Shown: positions 7,914 to 17,009, counted from the stretch's first letter. The stretch is DNA of 64,000 nucleotides from Cryobacterium psychrophilum (GCF_004365915.1 NZ_SODI01000001.1:1860001-1924000), one strand, 5' to 3'. Numbers and translations: made by a program. The notes: generated by a model from the sequence alone, not told the origin.

Positions 7914-8837
7914 ATGGACGTACAGCGACTCGAACTTCTCAGGGAACTCGCCGAACGGCGCACCGTGACCGCGGTGGCGCGGGCAACACATCGCACCCCC
8001 TCCGCGGTCTCCCAACAGCTCAAGGTGCTCGAACGAGAGGCCGGCCTGCCGCTCACCGAGCGCAGCGGCCGCGGCCTCGTGCTCACCTCGGCCGGACGCG
8101 CCCTCGCGCGGAGCGCGAGCGACGTGGCCGTGGCTCTCGCGCGGGCGAATGCCCTCTGGGACGAGTTCCGCAACCTGGCCACCGGCGAGGTGAGCGTCGT
8201 CACGTTTCCGACCGCCGGGCAGATGCTGCTCCCCGGCGCCATTGCCGACCTCGCCGCCACGCCGGGACTCGTCGTCACGTGCACCGACCTCGATCCGGAG
8301 CTGAGCGACTTTCCCGCCCTCACCGCCGAATTCGACATCGTGCTCGCGCACACCATGCGCGGCCAGCCCTCCTGGGGTGGGCGAGGACTCACCGTGGTGC
8401 CGCTCATGACCGAACCGCTCGACGTGGGGCTGCCGGTGGGGCACCGGCTGGCCGGGCGGGCATCCGTGTCCGCCGGTGATGTGGCGAGCGAACCGTGGAT
8501 CGGTGTACCAGGGGGCTACCCCTTCGAGCGCATTCTGCATGAGATCGAGCAGCAGTCCGGCGAACGGCTCACGGTGACGCAGCGCTTCGCGGACCTGCGG
8601 CTGATCGAGTCCTTCATCACCGCGGGGCTCGGCATCGCCCTGCTGCCCCGCTACACGTCGGCTGGGGACCAGCCCGGCCGGCTCGTGCTCAAGCCACTGC
8701 GCGGAGTGGATGCCGAACGGCAGATCGTGGCGCTCATGCGCCCCGATCGCGCCGAGCGCCTCGCCGTGCGCACTGTCGTGGACGTCCTGCGCGAGCAGGC
8801 CGCGCAGGTACAGTCGCAGCACGCCCACAGGCAGTAG
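7914..8837 (+). CDS. LysR-family transcriptional regulator
   Basis: 307 residues, the usual LysR length. The N-terminal winged HTH spans about residues 1-60, with VTAVARATHRTPSAVSQQLK as the recognition region and ERSGRGLVLTSAGRAL as the wing. The effector-binding domain follows, with FITAGLGIALLPRY near the C-terminus. It is divergent from the 40-aa membrane peptide at 7657-7779, with about 135 bases between them that would hold both promoters. No adjacent plus-strand target gene: the next gene, mmsA, is convergent. Target and ligand unknown. Confidence 0.88.
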   Translation: MDVQRLELLRELAERRTVTAVARATHRTPSAVSQQLKVLEREAGLPLTERSGRGLVLTSAGRALARSASDVAVALARANALWDEFRNLATGEVSVVTFPTAGQMLLPGAIADLAATPGLVVTCTDLDPELSDFPALTAEFDIVLAHTMRGQPSWGGRGLTVVPLMTEPLDVGLPVGHRLAGRASVSAGDVASEPWIGVPGGYPFERILHEIEQQSGERLTVTQRFADLRLIESFITAGLGIALLPRYTSAGDQPGRLVLKPLRGVDAERQIVALMRPDRAERLAVRTVVDVLREQAAQVQSQHAHRQ

Positions 8838-8984
8838 CTTCCTCACCGGACCGGAGTGCATGGCGCGCCAGGAACGAACCTTCGCAGGGGCACTGTTACG
8901 GTCATCCGCCCACGATAATGACAGAAGGCGTGCGACCACGATCGAGCCGGGCCGCCGCCGAAGACCGCGCGGCCTGCGGCCCCG

Positions 8985-9016
8985 CCCTGCCCTGCCCTGC
9001 CCTGCCCTGCCCTGCC
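8985..9016. repeat. CCCTG pentanucleotide microsatellite
   Basis: About six perfect tandem copies of CCCTG in the gap between the LysR gene and mmsA. The gap (8838-9129) otherwise holds only the convergent terminator. Likely a slippage-prone tract without function. Confidence 0.85.
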
Positions 9017-9074
9017 CAACGGATGGGCACATGATGAGCACTCCCACGAGGCCGACGCTCGAACGCCAGGCACG

Positions 9075-9109
9075 AGCGGGGCGGCTCACCTCTGGTGAGC
9101 CGCCCCGCT
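9075..9109 (-). terminator. Terminator between LysR gene and mmsA
   Basis: A perfect 16-bp stem (AGCGGGGCGGCTCACC with its complement) and a TCT loop lie 20 bases after the mmsA stop. The symmetry suits the convergent arrangement with the LysR gene. Confidence 0.85.
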
Positions 9110-9129
9110 GCTACCGGACAGGCGGATGC

Positions 9130-10647
9130 CTACTCGTTCTGCGGGAACCCGAGGTTGATGCCTCCGTGGCTCGGGTCGAGCCACCGACTCGTCACGGCCT
9201 TCTCGCGGGTGAAGAAGTTGACCCCGGCGGGACCGTACGCCTTCGCGTCGCCGAACAGGGAGTTCTTCCAGCCGCCGAAGGAGTGGTACGCCACCGGAAC
9301 GGGGATCGGTACGTTGATGCCGACCATGCCCACCTGCACCTCGTTCTGGAACCGGCGGGCGGCCCCACCGTCGTTGGTGAAGATCGCCGTGCCGTTGCCG
9401 TACGGGCTCGCATTGATGAGATCGAGGCCCTCGGTGTACGTGGCCACGCGCACGATGGAGAGCACCGGGCCGAAGATCTCATCGATGTAAACGGCCGAGT
9501 CGACACTGACGTTGTCGAACAGGGTCGGCCCCAGCCAGAAACCGTCGGCGGCGCCGTCGACCTCGATGCCGCGACCGTCAACGACGACCGTGGCCCCGTC
9601 GGCCGTGGCCACGTCGATGTAGCTCGCGACCTTGTCGCGGTGCACCTTCGTGATGAGCGGACCCATGTCGCAGCCGCGGGTGCCGTCGCCGACCTTCAGT
9701 CCCTTCATCCGCTCGGTGATCTTATTGATGAGTTCATCGGCGACGGGTTCGACCGCGACGATCACGCTGATGGCCATGCACCGCTCGCCAGCAGATCCGA
9801 ATCCGGCGTTGACCGCGGCATCCGCTGTGAGGTCGAGGTCGGCGTCGGGCAGCACGAGCATGTGGTTCTTGGCCCCGCCGAGGGCCTGCACCCGCTTGCC
9901 GGCCTTCGCCGCGGTTTCGTAGATGTAGCGGGCGATGGGGGTCGAACCGACGAACGAGATCGCCTGCACGTCGGGGTTGACGAGCAGGGCGTCAACGGCT
10001 TCCTTGTCGCCGTGCACGACGTTGAACACGCCGGCCGGGAGTCCGGCCTCCGTGAACAGCTCGGCGAGCCAGTTGGCGGCCGAGGGGTCCTTCTCGCTCG
10101 GCTTGAGCACGACGGTGTTCCCGGCCGCAATCGCGATCGGGAAGTACCACAGCGGCACCATGGCCGGAAAGTTGAACGGGCTGATGATGCCGACAACACC
10201 GAGCGGCTGGCGCAGGGTGTAGACGTCGACGCCGGTCGAGACGTTCTCCGAGTAGTCACCCTTGGAGAGGTGCGGCATACCGAGCGCGAATTCGACGACC
10301 TCGAGCCCACGGATGATCTCCCCGAGGGCGTCGGCGGTCACCTTGCCGTGTTCAGCGGTGAGGATGTCGGCCAGGTCGCCCTTGCGTGCGTTGAGCAGCT
10401 CGCGAAAGTTGTACATGATGCTTTGGCGCCTGGCCTGGCTGGTATCGCGCCACAACGGGAACGCCGCCTGGGCGACCGCGACAGCAGCGTCGAGGTCGGC
10501 CGCGGTGGCCAGGGCGAGGTTCTTGGTGACCAGGCCAGTGGCGGGGTTGTACACCGGGGATGTGCGGGTGGAGCTGCCAGCGAAGGGCGCGCCATCGACC
10601 CAGTGGGCGAGGAGCGGTACTGCGGTGGTGACGACGGTGTCAGTCAT
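9130..10647 (-). CDS. mmsA: (Methyl)malonate-semialdehyde dehydrogenase, CoA-acylating
   Basis: 505 residues of the aldehyde dehydrogenase fold. The catalytic Cys290 lies in FGSAGERCMAIS. The MmsA branch is marked by SPFNFPAMVPLWYFPIAIA, by a GAKNH segment where ordinary ALDHs have the general-base Glu, and by HSFGGWKNSLFGD near the C-terminus. It converts malonate or methylmalonate semialdehyde with CoA and NAD to acetyl- or propionyl-CoA. Placed directly after the aminotransferase (30-base gap), it is the natural last step for beta-alanine or beta-aminoisobutyrate released by pyrimidine breakdown, though valine or inositol catabolism would also use it. Confidence 0.93.
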   Translation of the reverse strand: MTDTVVTTAVPLLAHWVDGAPFAGSSTRTSPVYNPATGLVTKNLALATAADLDAAVAVAQAAFPLWRDTSQARRQSIMYNFRELLNARKGDLADILTAEHGKVTADALGEIIRGLEVVEFALGMPHLSKGDYSENVSTGVDVYTLRQPLGVVGIISPFNFPAMVPLWYFPIAIAAGNTVVLKPSEKDPSAANWLAELFTEAGLPAGVFNVVHGDKEAVDALLVNPDVQAISFVGSTPIARYIYETAAKAGKRVQALGGAKNHMLVLPDADLDLTADAAVNAGFGSAGERCMAISVIVAVEPVADELINKITERMKGLKVGDGTRGCDMGPLITKVHRDKVASYIDVATADGATVVVDGRGIEVDGAADGFWLGPTLFDNVSVDSAVYIDEIFGPVLSIVRVATYTEGLDLINASPYGNGTAIFTNDGGAARRFQNEVQVGMVGINVPIPVPVAYHSFGGWKNSLFGDAKAYGPAGVNFFTREKAVTSRWLDPSHGGINLGFPQNE

Positions 10648-10677
10648 GTGGATAGAACCTTTCTATTATTCCGTTGG

Positions 10678-12015
10678 TCAGGAGAGCAGGTCGAGGCTCA
10701 GCACCTCGTCGTAGATGGCAACGGCCTCGGCCACTTCGTCATCGGTCACGACACACGGCGGAACGACGTGAATGCGGTTCTCGATGAGGAACGGCAGAAG
10801 GCCCCGGGCCAGCAGCTCGGATTTGATGCGTGCCATCACAGCGGCGCCGACGGGCTCTCGGGTATCACGGTCGGCCACAAGTTCGAGGGCCCAGAACACG
10901 CCATCGCCGCGAACCTCTCCAATGATCCGGTGCGCCGCCTGCAACGCGGTCAGCGCCGGCGCCAGCACGTCGCGGCCGATGCGCGCCGCGTTCTCCACAA
11001 TGCCCTCGTCCTCCATCGCATCGAGCGCCCCCACGATTGAGGCCATGGCCAGCGGATGCCCGCTGTACGTGAGTCCGCCGGGGAACACCGTCTCATCGAA
11101 GTCGGCGGCGATCGGATCGGAGATGATCACGCCGCCGGTGGGCACGTAGCCGGAGTTGACGCCCTTGGCGAAGGTGATCAGGTCGGGGACAACGTCGTAG
11201 GCCTCGAACGCGAACCACCGGCCCGTGCGGCCGAAGCCGCACATGACCTCGTCGAAGATGAGCATGATGCCGTACTTGTCGCACAGTGCGCGCACACCGG
11301 CGAGGTAGCCCGTCGGCGGCAGCATGATGCCGGCCGTACCCGGCACGGACTCGAGCATTATGGCGGCGACCGAAGCGGGGCCCTCGCTCTGGATCACCCG
11401 CTCGAGGTGGTGCAGCGCGCGAGCGCACTCCTCCTGTTCGGTCGTGGCCCAGAACTCGCTGCGGTAGAGAAAGGGCCCGAAGAAGTGCACGTGCCCGCGA
11501 GCGTACTCATTGGGGATGCGACGCCAGTCTCCGGTCGCGACGATGGCCGAACCGGTGTTGCCGTGGTAGGACTTGTACAGCGAGAGCACCTTGTCGCGGC
11601 CGGTGTGCAGGCGGGCCATTCTGATGGCGTTCTCATTCGCATCCGCTCCCCCGTTGGTGAAGAAGACCTTGTTGAACCCCTCGGGGGCACGGTCGGTAAT
11701 GCGCTTGGCCGCTTCGCCACGGGCCAGGTTGGCTGTGGCGGGAGAAATCGTCGTCAGAGTTTGAGCCTGTTCGGTGATCGCCCGAATAACGGCCGGATGC
11801 TGGTGGCCGATATTCACATTCACCAGCTGACTCGAGAAATCGAGATAGCTGCGCCCATCGAAATCCCACACCCGACAGCCGAGGCCGCCGGCGATCACGA
11901 GCGGCTTCAGCGCCGCTTGTGCCGACCAGGAATGGAAGACGTGCGCGCGATCGAGTTCAGTGGTGCGCTCGGTCAGCCCGACCTGCGCGGTGCCGGATGC
12001 GGTGGTGTCGTTCAC
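10678..12015 (-). CDS. Class III (omega-amino acid) aminotransferase, likely beta-alanine specific
   Basis: 445 residues from a GTG at 12015, chosen for AAAGAAG about 8 bases upstream. PLP fold type I: the Schiff-base Lys284 is in LITFAKGVNSGYVPTGG, IFDEVMCGFGRTG holds the PLP-ring Asp, and FTNGGADANENAIRMAR binds the phosphate. It would move the amino group of beta-alanine or beta-aminoisobutyrate to pyruvate or 2-oxoglutarate, giving the semialdehyde used by the adjacent MmsA. The substrate is inferred from context; omega-transaminases are hard to assign from sequence alone. Confidence 0.85.
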   Translation of the reverse strand: MNDTTASGTAQVGLTERTTELDRAHVFHSWSAQAALKPLVIAGGLGCRVWDFDGRSYLDFSSQLVNVNIGHQHPAVIRAITEQAQTLTTISPATANLARGEAAKRITDRAPEGFNKVFFTNGGADANENAIRMARLHTGRDKVLSLYKSYHGNTGSAIVATGDWRRIPNEYARGHVHFFGPFLYRSEFWATTEQEECARALHHLERVIQSEGPASVAAIMLESVPGTAGIMLPPTGYLAGVRALCDKYGIMLIFDEVMCGFGRTGRWFAFEAYDVVPDLITFAKGVNSGYVPTGGVIISDPIAADFDETVFPGGLTYSGHPLAMASIVGALDAMEDEGIVENAARIGRDVLAPALTALQAAHRIIGEVRGDGVFWALELVADRDTREPVGAAVMARIKSELLARGLLPFLIENRIHVVPPCVVTDDEVAEAVAIYDEVLSLDLLS

Positions 12016-12082
12016 AAATATCGCTTCTTTCGGTTGAGATGTACTGGTTGCGAGCAAAGGTGGGGGAAGAATTTGTGGGGGT

Positions 12083-12111
12083 GGCCGGGCAGCGGATACC
12101 GCCGCCCGGCC
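12083..12111 (-). terminator. Hairpin after the ABC binding-protein gene
   Basis: Stem GGCCGGGC/GCCCGGCC around a 13-base loop, 31 bases past the binding-protein stop. It may end part of the transcription before the aminotransferase gene or protect the upstream message. Confidence 0.6.
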
Positions 12112-12141
12112 CGTCAAACGGTGCAGGCCAATCGGTGTGGG

Positions 12142-13293
12142 CTAGTTGCCGCCCTTGTTCAAGGTGACGTCGATCGGGGTCCAGTCGGTCCCCATCACGT
12201 CGACCCCGTCGGCGGTCAGCTCGTCGAGCGCCTGCTGCACGTACGTGTTCGAGAACGCGGTCGCCGGGGGGTCTGCCGTGATGATGGTGGCGCCGGTTTC
12301 GTTCTTCGTGTTCATGGCGATGTCGACCGTGTTCGCCCAGGCTGCTTCGTCGATCAGGCCGACGCCGTTGGTCGACGGGAAGATCAGCTTGCTGACTTCG
12401 TTGGTCATCCACAGCTGGTGGCTCGCGCCGAGGGAAGACCCGGCGGCAGTGACGATGCCGGCAGCTTCCTCGGCGTTGTTCGCGGCGTAGATCCAGCCGC
12501 GGATCGAGGCCTTGATGAACTTCACGGTGTTGTCGGCGTAGTCCGAGTCGCTGGAGAGCTTGTCGGTGTTGGCCCAAATTGCATCCTGAAGCATCGCGGT
12601 GCCCTCGTCATTCCAGTCGATGACGTTGAGGTCTTCAGGCTGGTAAAGGTTGCCGGTGGCGGGGTTTTCGGTCTCGAGCACCTGCGCGTACTCGTTGTAC
12701 GTCATCGCCTGCGCCGCATCGATGTCGCCGGAGAGGAACGCGTTCATGTCGAAGGCCTGCTGGATCAGCGAGAGATCGTCAACGCCAACGCCGGCCTGCT
12801 GCATGCCGGCGAAAAGCTCCCATTCGTTGCCGAAGCCCCAGCTGCCCACGTTCTTGCCCTTGAGGTCGGCGGCTGTGGTGATGTTCTTGTCCTTGAACGA
12901 AATCTGCGTGGTGGCGCTGCGCTCGAAGATCTGCGCGACGTCGGTGATGTTGGCACCCTGTTCGATCGAGCCGAGCACCTTGGGCACCCAGGAGATGGCG
13001 TAGTCGACGTCGCCGGCCGCGAGCACGTCTTGCGGAACGATGTCCGGGCCACCTTCTTCGATGGTGACGTCGAGGCCCTCGTCCTCGTAGTACCCCTGGT
13101 CGACGGCCGCGTAGTAGCCGGCGAACTGCGCCTGGGCCACCCACTGCAGTTGCAGGGTGATCGGGGTGAGGCCCCCTGAGGCGCCGTCGGTCCCGTTGTC
13201 CGTCGAGTCAGCGGAGCTGCATCCGCTGAGAACGAGCACGCCGAGTGCAGCCATTGTTCCGAAAGTGCCGAGCCGTGTAGTGCTGAGTTTCAT
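12142..13293 (-). CDS. NMT1/THI5-like ABC substrate-binding lipoprotein (putative pyrimidine importer)
   Basis: 383 residues with a signal segment and lipobox ending LSGC at about residue 25. The body matches the NMT1/THI5/SsuA-type binding fold: PITLQLQWVAQAQFAGYYAA, DQGYYEDEGLDVTIEEGGPD, and later NVGSWGFGNEWELFAG. THI5-like receptors bind pyrimidine or thiamine-precursor rings, and the neighbours are pyrimidine-ring degradation enzymes, so a dihydropyrimidine, uracil or hydantoin ligand is plausible. It is the last gene of the four-gene importer set, separated from the permease by a hairpin that may favour its higher expression. Confidence 0.85.
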   Translation of the reverse strand: MKLSTTRLGTFGTMAALGVLVLSGCSSADSTDNGTDGASGGLTPITLQLQWVAQAQFAGYYAAVDQGYYEDEGLDVTIEEGGPDIVPQDVLAAGDVDYAISWVPKVLGSIEQGANITDVAQIFERSATTQISFKDKNITTAADLKGKNVGSWGFGNEWELFAGMQQAGVGVDDLSLIQQAFDMNAFLSGDIDAAQAMTYNEYAQVLETENPATGNLYQPEDLNVIDWNDEGTAMLQDAIWANTDKLSSDSDYADNTVKFIKASIRGWIYAANNAEEAAGIVTAAGSSLGASHQLWMTNEVSKLIFPSTNGVGLIDEAAWANTVDIAMNTKNETGATIITADPPATAFSNTYVQQALDELTADGVDVMGTDWTPIDVTLNKGGN

Positions 13294-13354
13294 GATTCAT
13301 CGCCTTCTCTAGTGCTGGTGTACAGAAAGGAAGTAGTGCGGTGCTGTGATGCTG

Positions 13355-13376
13355 CCCGTCGGCTGCTGCCGACGGG
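13355..13376 (-). promoter_or_regulatory. Intra-operon hairpin between permease and binding protein
   Basis: CCCGTCGGC/GCCGACGGG stem with a TGCT loop, five bases after the permease stop. A tight stem-loop between importer genes often stabilises the 3' message or attenuates read-through. Confidence 0.5.
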
Positions 13377-13380
13377 ACGT

Positions 13381-14148
13381 CTATCCGGGGCGGCGGTTGA
13401 CCAGCTTCTCGACGCCGACCGCTGCCGAGAAGAACACCAGGCCGAGAATGATCGAACCGAGCACGTATGCCCAGGCCAGGCCATAGTTGCTGCTCGCGGC
13501 GGCCGAGGTGATGGACTTACCGAGACCGCCGACCGGGCCGCCGAAGTACTCGGCGATGAGTGCCGAGATCACCGCGAGCGACGATGCGATCCGCAGCCCC
13601 GTGAACACAAACGGAAGCGCGGTGGGCAGGGTAACCACCCGGGTCGCCTGCCAGCTGGAGACGGCATAGGAGCGCATGAGGTCCCGGTGCACCGGGCGTA
13701 CCTGGCGCAGGCCCTTGAGCGTGTTGAAATACACTGGGACGAACACGGCGAGCGCCGCGACGAGCTGACGTGCCGTCTCGGCTCCGGCCCCGAACATTGT
13801 GTACAGCACCGGGGCAAGCGCGACGATGGGCACAACCGACAGGGCGCCGACCACGGGAACGGCCATCTGGTCGAACACGCGGGCCAGGGCGGACACGATC
13901 GCCAGTAGGATGCCGAGGGCGGCACCGGTGAGCAGGCCGACGAGGGCGTTTCGGCCGGTGACCGACATGCCGTTCAGAACGTTCTGCAGGTTGGAGGCGA
14001 ATTCCGCACCGATCGTGAACGGCGCCGGCATAATGAACGCCTCGATCGCGAACCCGGTGACGAGGGCCTGCCAGAGCAGGATCACCCCCGTGCCGAAGAC
14101 GAGAGGCGCGAGCACCATCTGCACCACGCGCGGCTGGGTGTCTCTCAT
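13381..14148 (-). CDS. ABC transporter permease (SsuC/ThiX-like)
   Basis: 255 residues with about six transmembrane helices. The cytoplasmic coupling loop reads YFNTLKGLRQVRPVHRDLMR and ends near LPTALPFVFTGLRI, the EAA-type signature of binding-protein-dependent permeases. It is the second of two non-identical permeases in the operon, so the membrane part may be a heterodimer. Its ATG overlaps the ATPase stop by four bases (ATGA). Confidence 0.88.
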   Translation of the reverse strand: MRDTQPRVVQMVLAPLVFGTGVILLWQALVTGFAIEAFIMPAPFTIGAEFASNLQNVLNGMSVTGRNALVGLLTGAALGILLAIVSALARVFDQMAVPVVGALSVVPIVALAPVLYTMFGAGAETARQLVAALAVFVPVYFNTLKGLRQVRPVHRDLMRSYAVSSWQATRVVTLPTALPFVFTGLRIASSLAVISALIAEYFGGPVGGLGKSITSAAASSNYGLAWAYVLGSIILGLVFFSAAVGVEKLVNRRPG

Positions 14149-15005
14149 CGGGTTTCGACCCCGCGGGTACCCTGCGGGGTGCTCGGGGTCTCGTCGCCGT
14201 AAAGCAGGTCACGAACCTGGCTGAGTGCACGAAAGAAGCCCTCGTCTTCGCGCAAGTCTTCGCCGCGCCCGCTCATATCGCCGAGACCAACGTTGACGAC
14301 CTCGCGGATACGTCCGGGGCGCGGTGACATGACCACCACCCGGTCGGAGAGGAAGACGGCCTCGGGAATGGAGTGCGTCACGAACACGACCGCGGCCTTG
14401 GTCTCGGCGCAGATGCGCACCAGCTCGCTCTGCATCCGCTCGCGGGTCATCTCGTCGAGGGCGCCGAAGGGTTCGTCCATGAGCAGCAGACTCGGGCTTT
14501 CGGCCAGGGAACGGGCGATCGCGACGCGTTGTTGCATACCGCCGGAGAGCTGATCGGGGTAGTTGCCGGAGAAATCACCCAGGCTGACCAACTCGATGAG
14601 TTCTGCCGCCCTGGCGCGCCGCGCGGCCCTGCCCACGCCGTGCAGTTCGAGCGGCAACTCGATATTGCCCGCGACCGTGCGCCACGGCAACAGCCCGGCC
14701 TGCTGAAACGCGATGCCGTAGTCCTGGTCGATGCGGGCCTGCCTCGCCGGCTTGCCGAAGACCTCGATACTCCCGCTTGTGGGCGTGTCGAGGTCAGCGA
14801 TGAGGCGCAGCAGGGTGCTCTTGCCACAGCCGCTCGGCCCGATCAATGACACGAATTCGCCGGGAGCGACCGTGAGGCTCACGTTGTCGAGCGCGGTGAC
14901 GCCGTCACCCTTGCGCGCGGCAAAGACCCGGCTCACCCCCACAACCTCAACGGCTGGCGCTGGTGTGTTCACGTCTGGAGTATTAATTGGTGCGGTGGTA
15001 CTCAT
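14145..15005 (-). CDS. ABC transporter ATP-binding protein (SsuB/NitT/TauT type)
   Basis: 286 residues from the ATG at 15005, which overlaps the upstream permease stop in an ATGA. Walker A is GPSGCGKST, the signature is LSGGMQQRVAIARSLAE, Walker B is LLLMDEPFGALDE, and the switch His is in VVFVTHSIPEAVFL. The N-terminus has an extra ~20-residue Thr/Pro-rich lead. It powers the importer formed with the two permeases and the THI5-like receptor. Confidence 0.92.
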   Translation of the reverse strand: MSTTAPINTPDVNTPAPAVEVVGVSRVFAARKGDGVTALDNVSLTVAPGEFVSLIGPSGCGKSTLLRLIADLDTPTSGSIEVFGKPARQARIDQDYGIAFQQAGLLPWRTVAGNIELPLELHGVGRAARRARAAELIELVSLGDFSGNYPDQLSGGMQQRVAIARSLAESPSLLLMDEPFGALDEMTRERMQSELVRICAETKAAVVFVTHSIPEAVFLSDRVVVMSPRPGRIREVVNVGLGDMSGRGEDLREDEGFFRALSQVRDLLYGDETPSTPQGTRGVETR

Positions 15006-15913
15006 GCTGGAGACTCTCCTCTGCGAAAACGACGAAGAAACAGTCCGATCAGGCCGACAAAACCGGCGGCGACCAGCCCGACAAGGATCGACCCGAATAT
15101 GGGGGCCCATGGTTTACCAGGGTCGCCGCCGGACGAACCGGCGTACTCCACGATCAGGCGGCCGATGCCGCCGCGAAGCCCGATGGAGACCTCGGCGACG
15201 ACGCTTCCGATGACGGCGCTCACCGCGGCAAGCCGCAGGGCGGGCAGCAGGTACCCGACGCTCGCCGGCAGGCGCAGCCGCCACAGTGTCTTCCACCAGC
15301 CGACCGAGTAGCAGTGCATGAGGTCGACGTGGTTGGCATCCGGCGCTTCGAGACCGCGCAGCGCACCAATCGACACCGGGAAGAAGGCGAGGTAGCTTGC
15401 GATCAACGCCACCGACATCCAGCTCTCCCACGAGAAGTCACCAAAGTTGATCTGCGCGCCCCACCGCCGCACGAGGGGTGCGATCGCGATGAGCGGCACC
15501 GTCTGGCTCAGGATAATCCAGGGCAGAATCGCCGATTCGACCAGGCGAAAACGCTGCATCAACAGCGCGAGGACCATACCAACGGTGACGCCGACGAGCC
15601 AGCCAACGGACGCGATGCCCAGGGTGAACAGGGACGCCGATGCGACGGCTTGCCACAAAGGCACCGCGACCGTGGCCCCCGTCTCCGGTTCGAACAGGCG
15701 AGCGAGCATCACCCAGAGGTGTGGCATCGCGAGGTCGCTCGTGCGCGGCAGCACGGTGAGGGTGCCGATGACGACACCATCGGCCGGGCCCAGGAACTTG
15801 TACAGCTCCCAGCCCAGGGCGAGGGCGAGAACGCCCAGCACCCCGAAGACAGCTCCTCCCCATTGCGCGGGCGGCCCGAACCGCGCTCGGTGCGCGGGCG
15901 ACAATTGAGTCAT
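15002..15913 (-). CDS. ABC transporter permease (first of two)
   Basis: 303 residues from the ATG at 15913 with an AAGGGAG ribosome site. Six or so transmembrane segments and a permease loop (FFPVSIGALRGLEAPDANHV, then WKTLWRLRLPASVGYLLPAL). It is longer than its partner at 13381 and diverges from it, indicating a two-permease importer. It follows the LLM gene by 25 bases, so importer and catabolic enzymes share an operon. Confidence 0.87.
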   Translation of the reverse strand: MTQLSPAHRARFGPPAQWGGAVFGVLGVLALALGWELYKFLGPADGVVIGTLTVLPRTSDLAMPHLWVMLARLFEPETGATVAVPLWQAVASASLFTLGIASVGWLVGVTVGMVLALLMQRFRLVESAILPWIILSQTVPLIAIAPLVRRWGAQINFGDFSWESWMSVALIASYLAFFPVSIGALRGLEAPDANHVDLMHCYSVGWWKTLWRLRLPASVGYLLPALRLAAVSAVIGSVVAEVSIGLRGGIGRLIVEYAGSSGGDPGKPWAPIFGSILVGLVAAGFVGLIGLFLRRFRRGESPA

Positions 15914-15938
15914 GCGGGGCTCCCTTCGTGACTCGCTG

Positions 15939-16955
15939 TTAGCTGGTGGCCACGATGTGGTCGGCCATGGCCGGGATGATCGTGTCGCCGTAGACCCGCA
16001 GTGTTTCCTCCTTGTTGTCATGCTGCAGGTAGCCGGCGAATTGGTCGACGCCGAGCGCCTTGAGCGCCTGAAGTTTCTCGATGTGATCCGCCGCCGAGCC
16101 CATCAGGCAGAAGCGGTCCACGATCTCATCGGGCACGAACGCGGCATGCTCGTTGCCGGCCTGGCCGTGCTGGTTGTAGTCGTACCCTTCCCGGCCCGCA
16201 ATGTAGTCGGTGAGCGCCTTCGGCACATTCGAATCGGTACCGTACTTGGAGACGATGTCTGCCACGTGGTTGCCGACCATTCCACCGAACCAGCGACACT
16301 GGTTGCGCATGTGCTCCCAGTCGTCTCCGATGTACATGGGCGCTGCGACGCAGAACTTCACCGAGGCGGGGTCACGTCCGGCGTTGGAGGCGGCGGTACG
16401 CACGGTGTTGATCATCCACTCGGCCACGTCGAGGTCGGCCATTTGCAGGATGAACCCGTCGCCGACCTCACCGGCGAGTTTGAGTGCGAGCGGTCCGTAG
16501 GCGGCGACCCACACCTCGAGGCTTGACCCCTTGCTCCAGGGGAATTGCAGGGTCGCGCCGTTGTGTTCGACGGACCGCGAGTTGGCCAGTTCACGGATCA
16601 CGTGTATCGATTCCCGCAGCGTCTTGAGGGTCGTCGGCGCCCCATTGGTGGTGCGCACGGCCGAATCACCGCGGCCAATGCCACAGACGGTGCGGTTACC
16701 GTACATCTCATTGAGGGTTGCGTAGGTCGAAGCCGTGACCGTCCAATCCCGGGTCGCCGGGTTGGTGACCATCGGTCCGAGAATGATCTTGCTGGTTTCG
16801 GCGAGGATGCGGCTGTAGATCACATAGGGCTCCTGCCAGAGCAGGTGTGAGTCGAAGGTCCATACGTGGCTGAAGCCGTGGGCCTCGGCCAGTTTGGCCA
16901 GCTGCACCGTTCGTGCGGACGGTGGGTTCGTCTGTAGTACTGCTCCAAAATCCAT
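15939..16955 (-). CDS. LLM-class (F420- or FMN-dependent) oxidoreductase in the pyrimidine operon
   Basis: 338 residues of the bacterial-luciferase TIM-barrel fold. Visible elements are MDFGAVLQTNPP at the start, LAEAHGFSHVWTFDSHLLWQ, LGPMVTNPATRD, the cofactor-loop segment VCGIGRGDSAVRT, and VWVAAYGPLALKLAGEVGDG. It resembles the putative F420-dependent subgroup near methylene-H4MPT reductase rather than RutA, which has a different length and signature. It stands between dihydropyrimidinase and the importer. No PydA-type dihydropyrimidine dehydrogenase is present, so I infer a redox step on the pyrimidine or hydantoin ring. Cofactor and substrate unproven. Confidence 0.8.
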   Translation of the reverse strand: MDFGAVLQTNPPSARTVQLAKLAEAHGFSHVWTFDSHLLWQEPYVIYSRILAETSKIILGPMVTNPATRDWTVTASTYATLNEMYGNRTVCGIGRGDSAVRTTNGAPTTLKTLRESIHVIRELANSRSVEHNGATLQFPWSKGSSLEVWVAAYGPLALKLAGEVGDGFILQMADLDVAEWMINTVRTAASNAGRDPASVKFCVAAPMYIGDDWEHMRNQCRWFGGMVGNHVADIVSKYGTDSNVPKALTDYIAGREGYDYNQHGQAGNEHAAFVPDEIVDRFCLMGSAADHIEKLQALKALGVDQFAGYLQHDNKEETLRVYGDTIIPAMADHIVATS

Positions 16956-17009
16956 GGTCGTACTCTTTCCTGGTGGTCGCTAAAGGGTGAGGGGCTTTGG
17001 ATCAGATGT

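Noticed and set aside
8710..13179. Very long plus-strand frames (776 and 707 codons) across mmsA, the aminotransferase and the binding-protein gene
   Set aside because: They are antisense to three convincing genes and show no domain. They are an artefact of codon bias.
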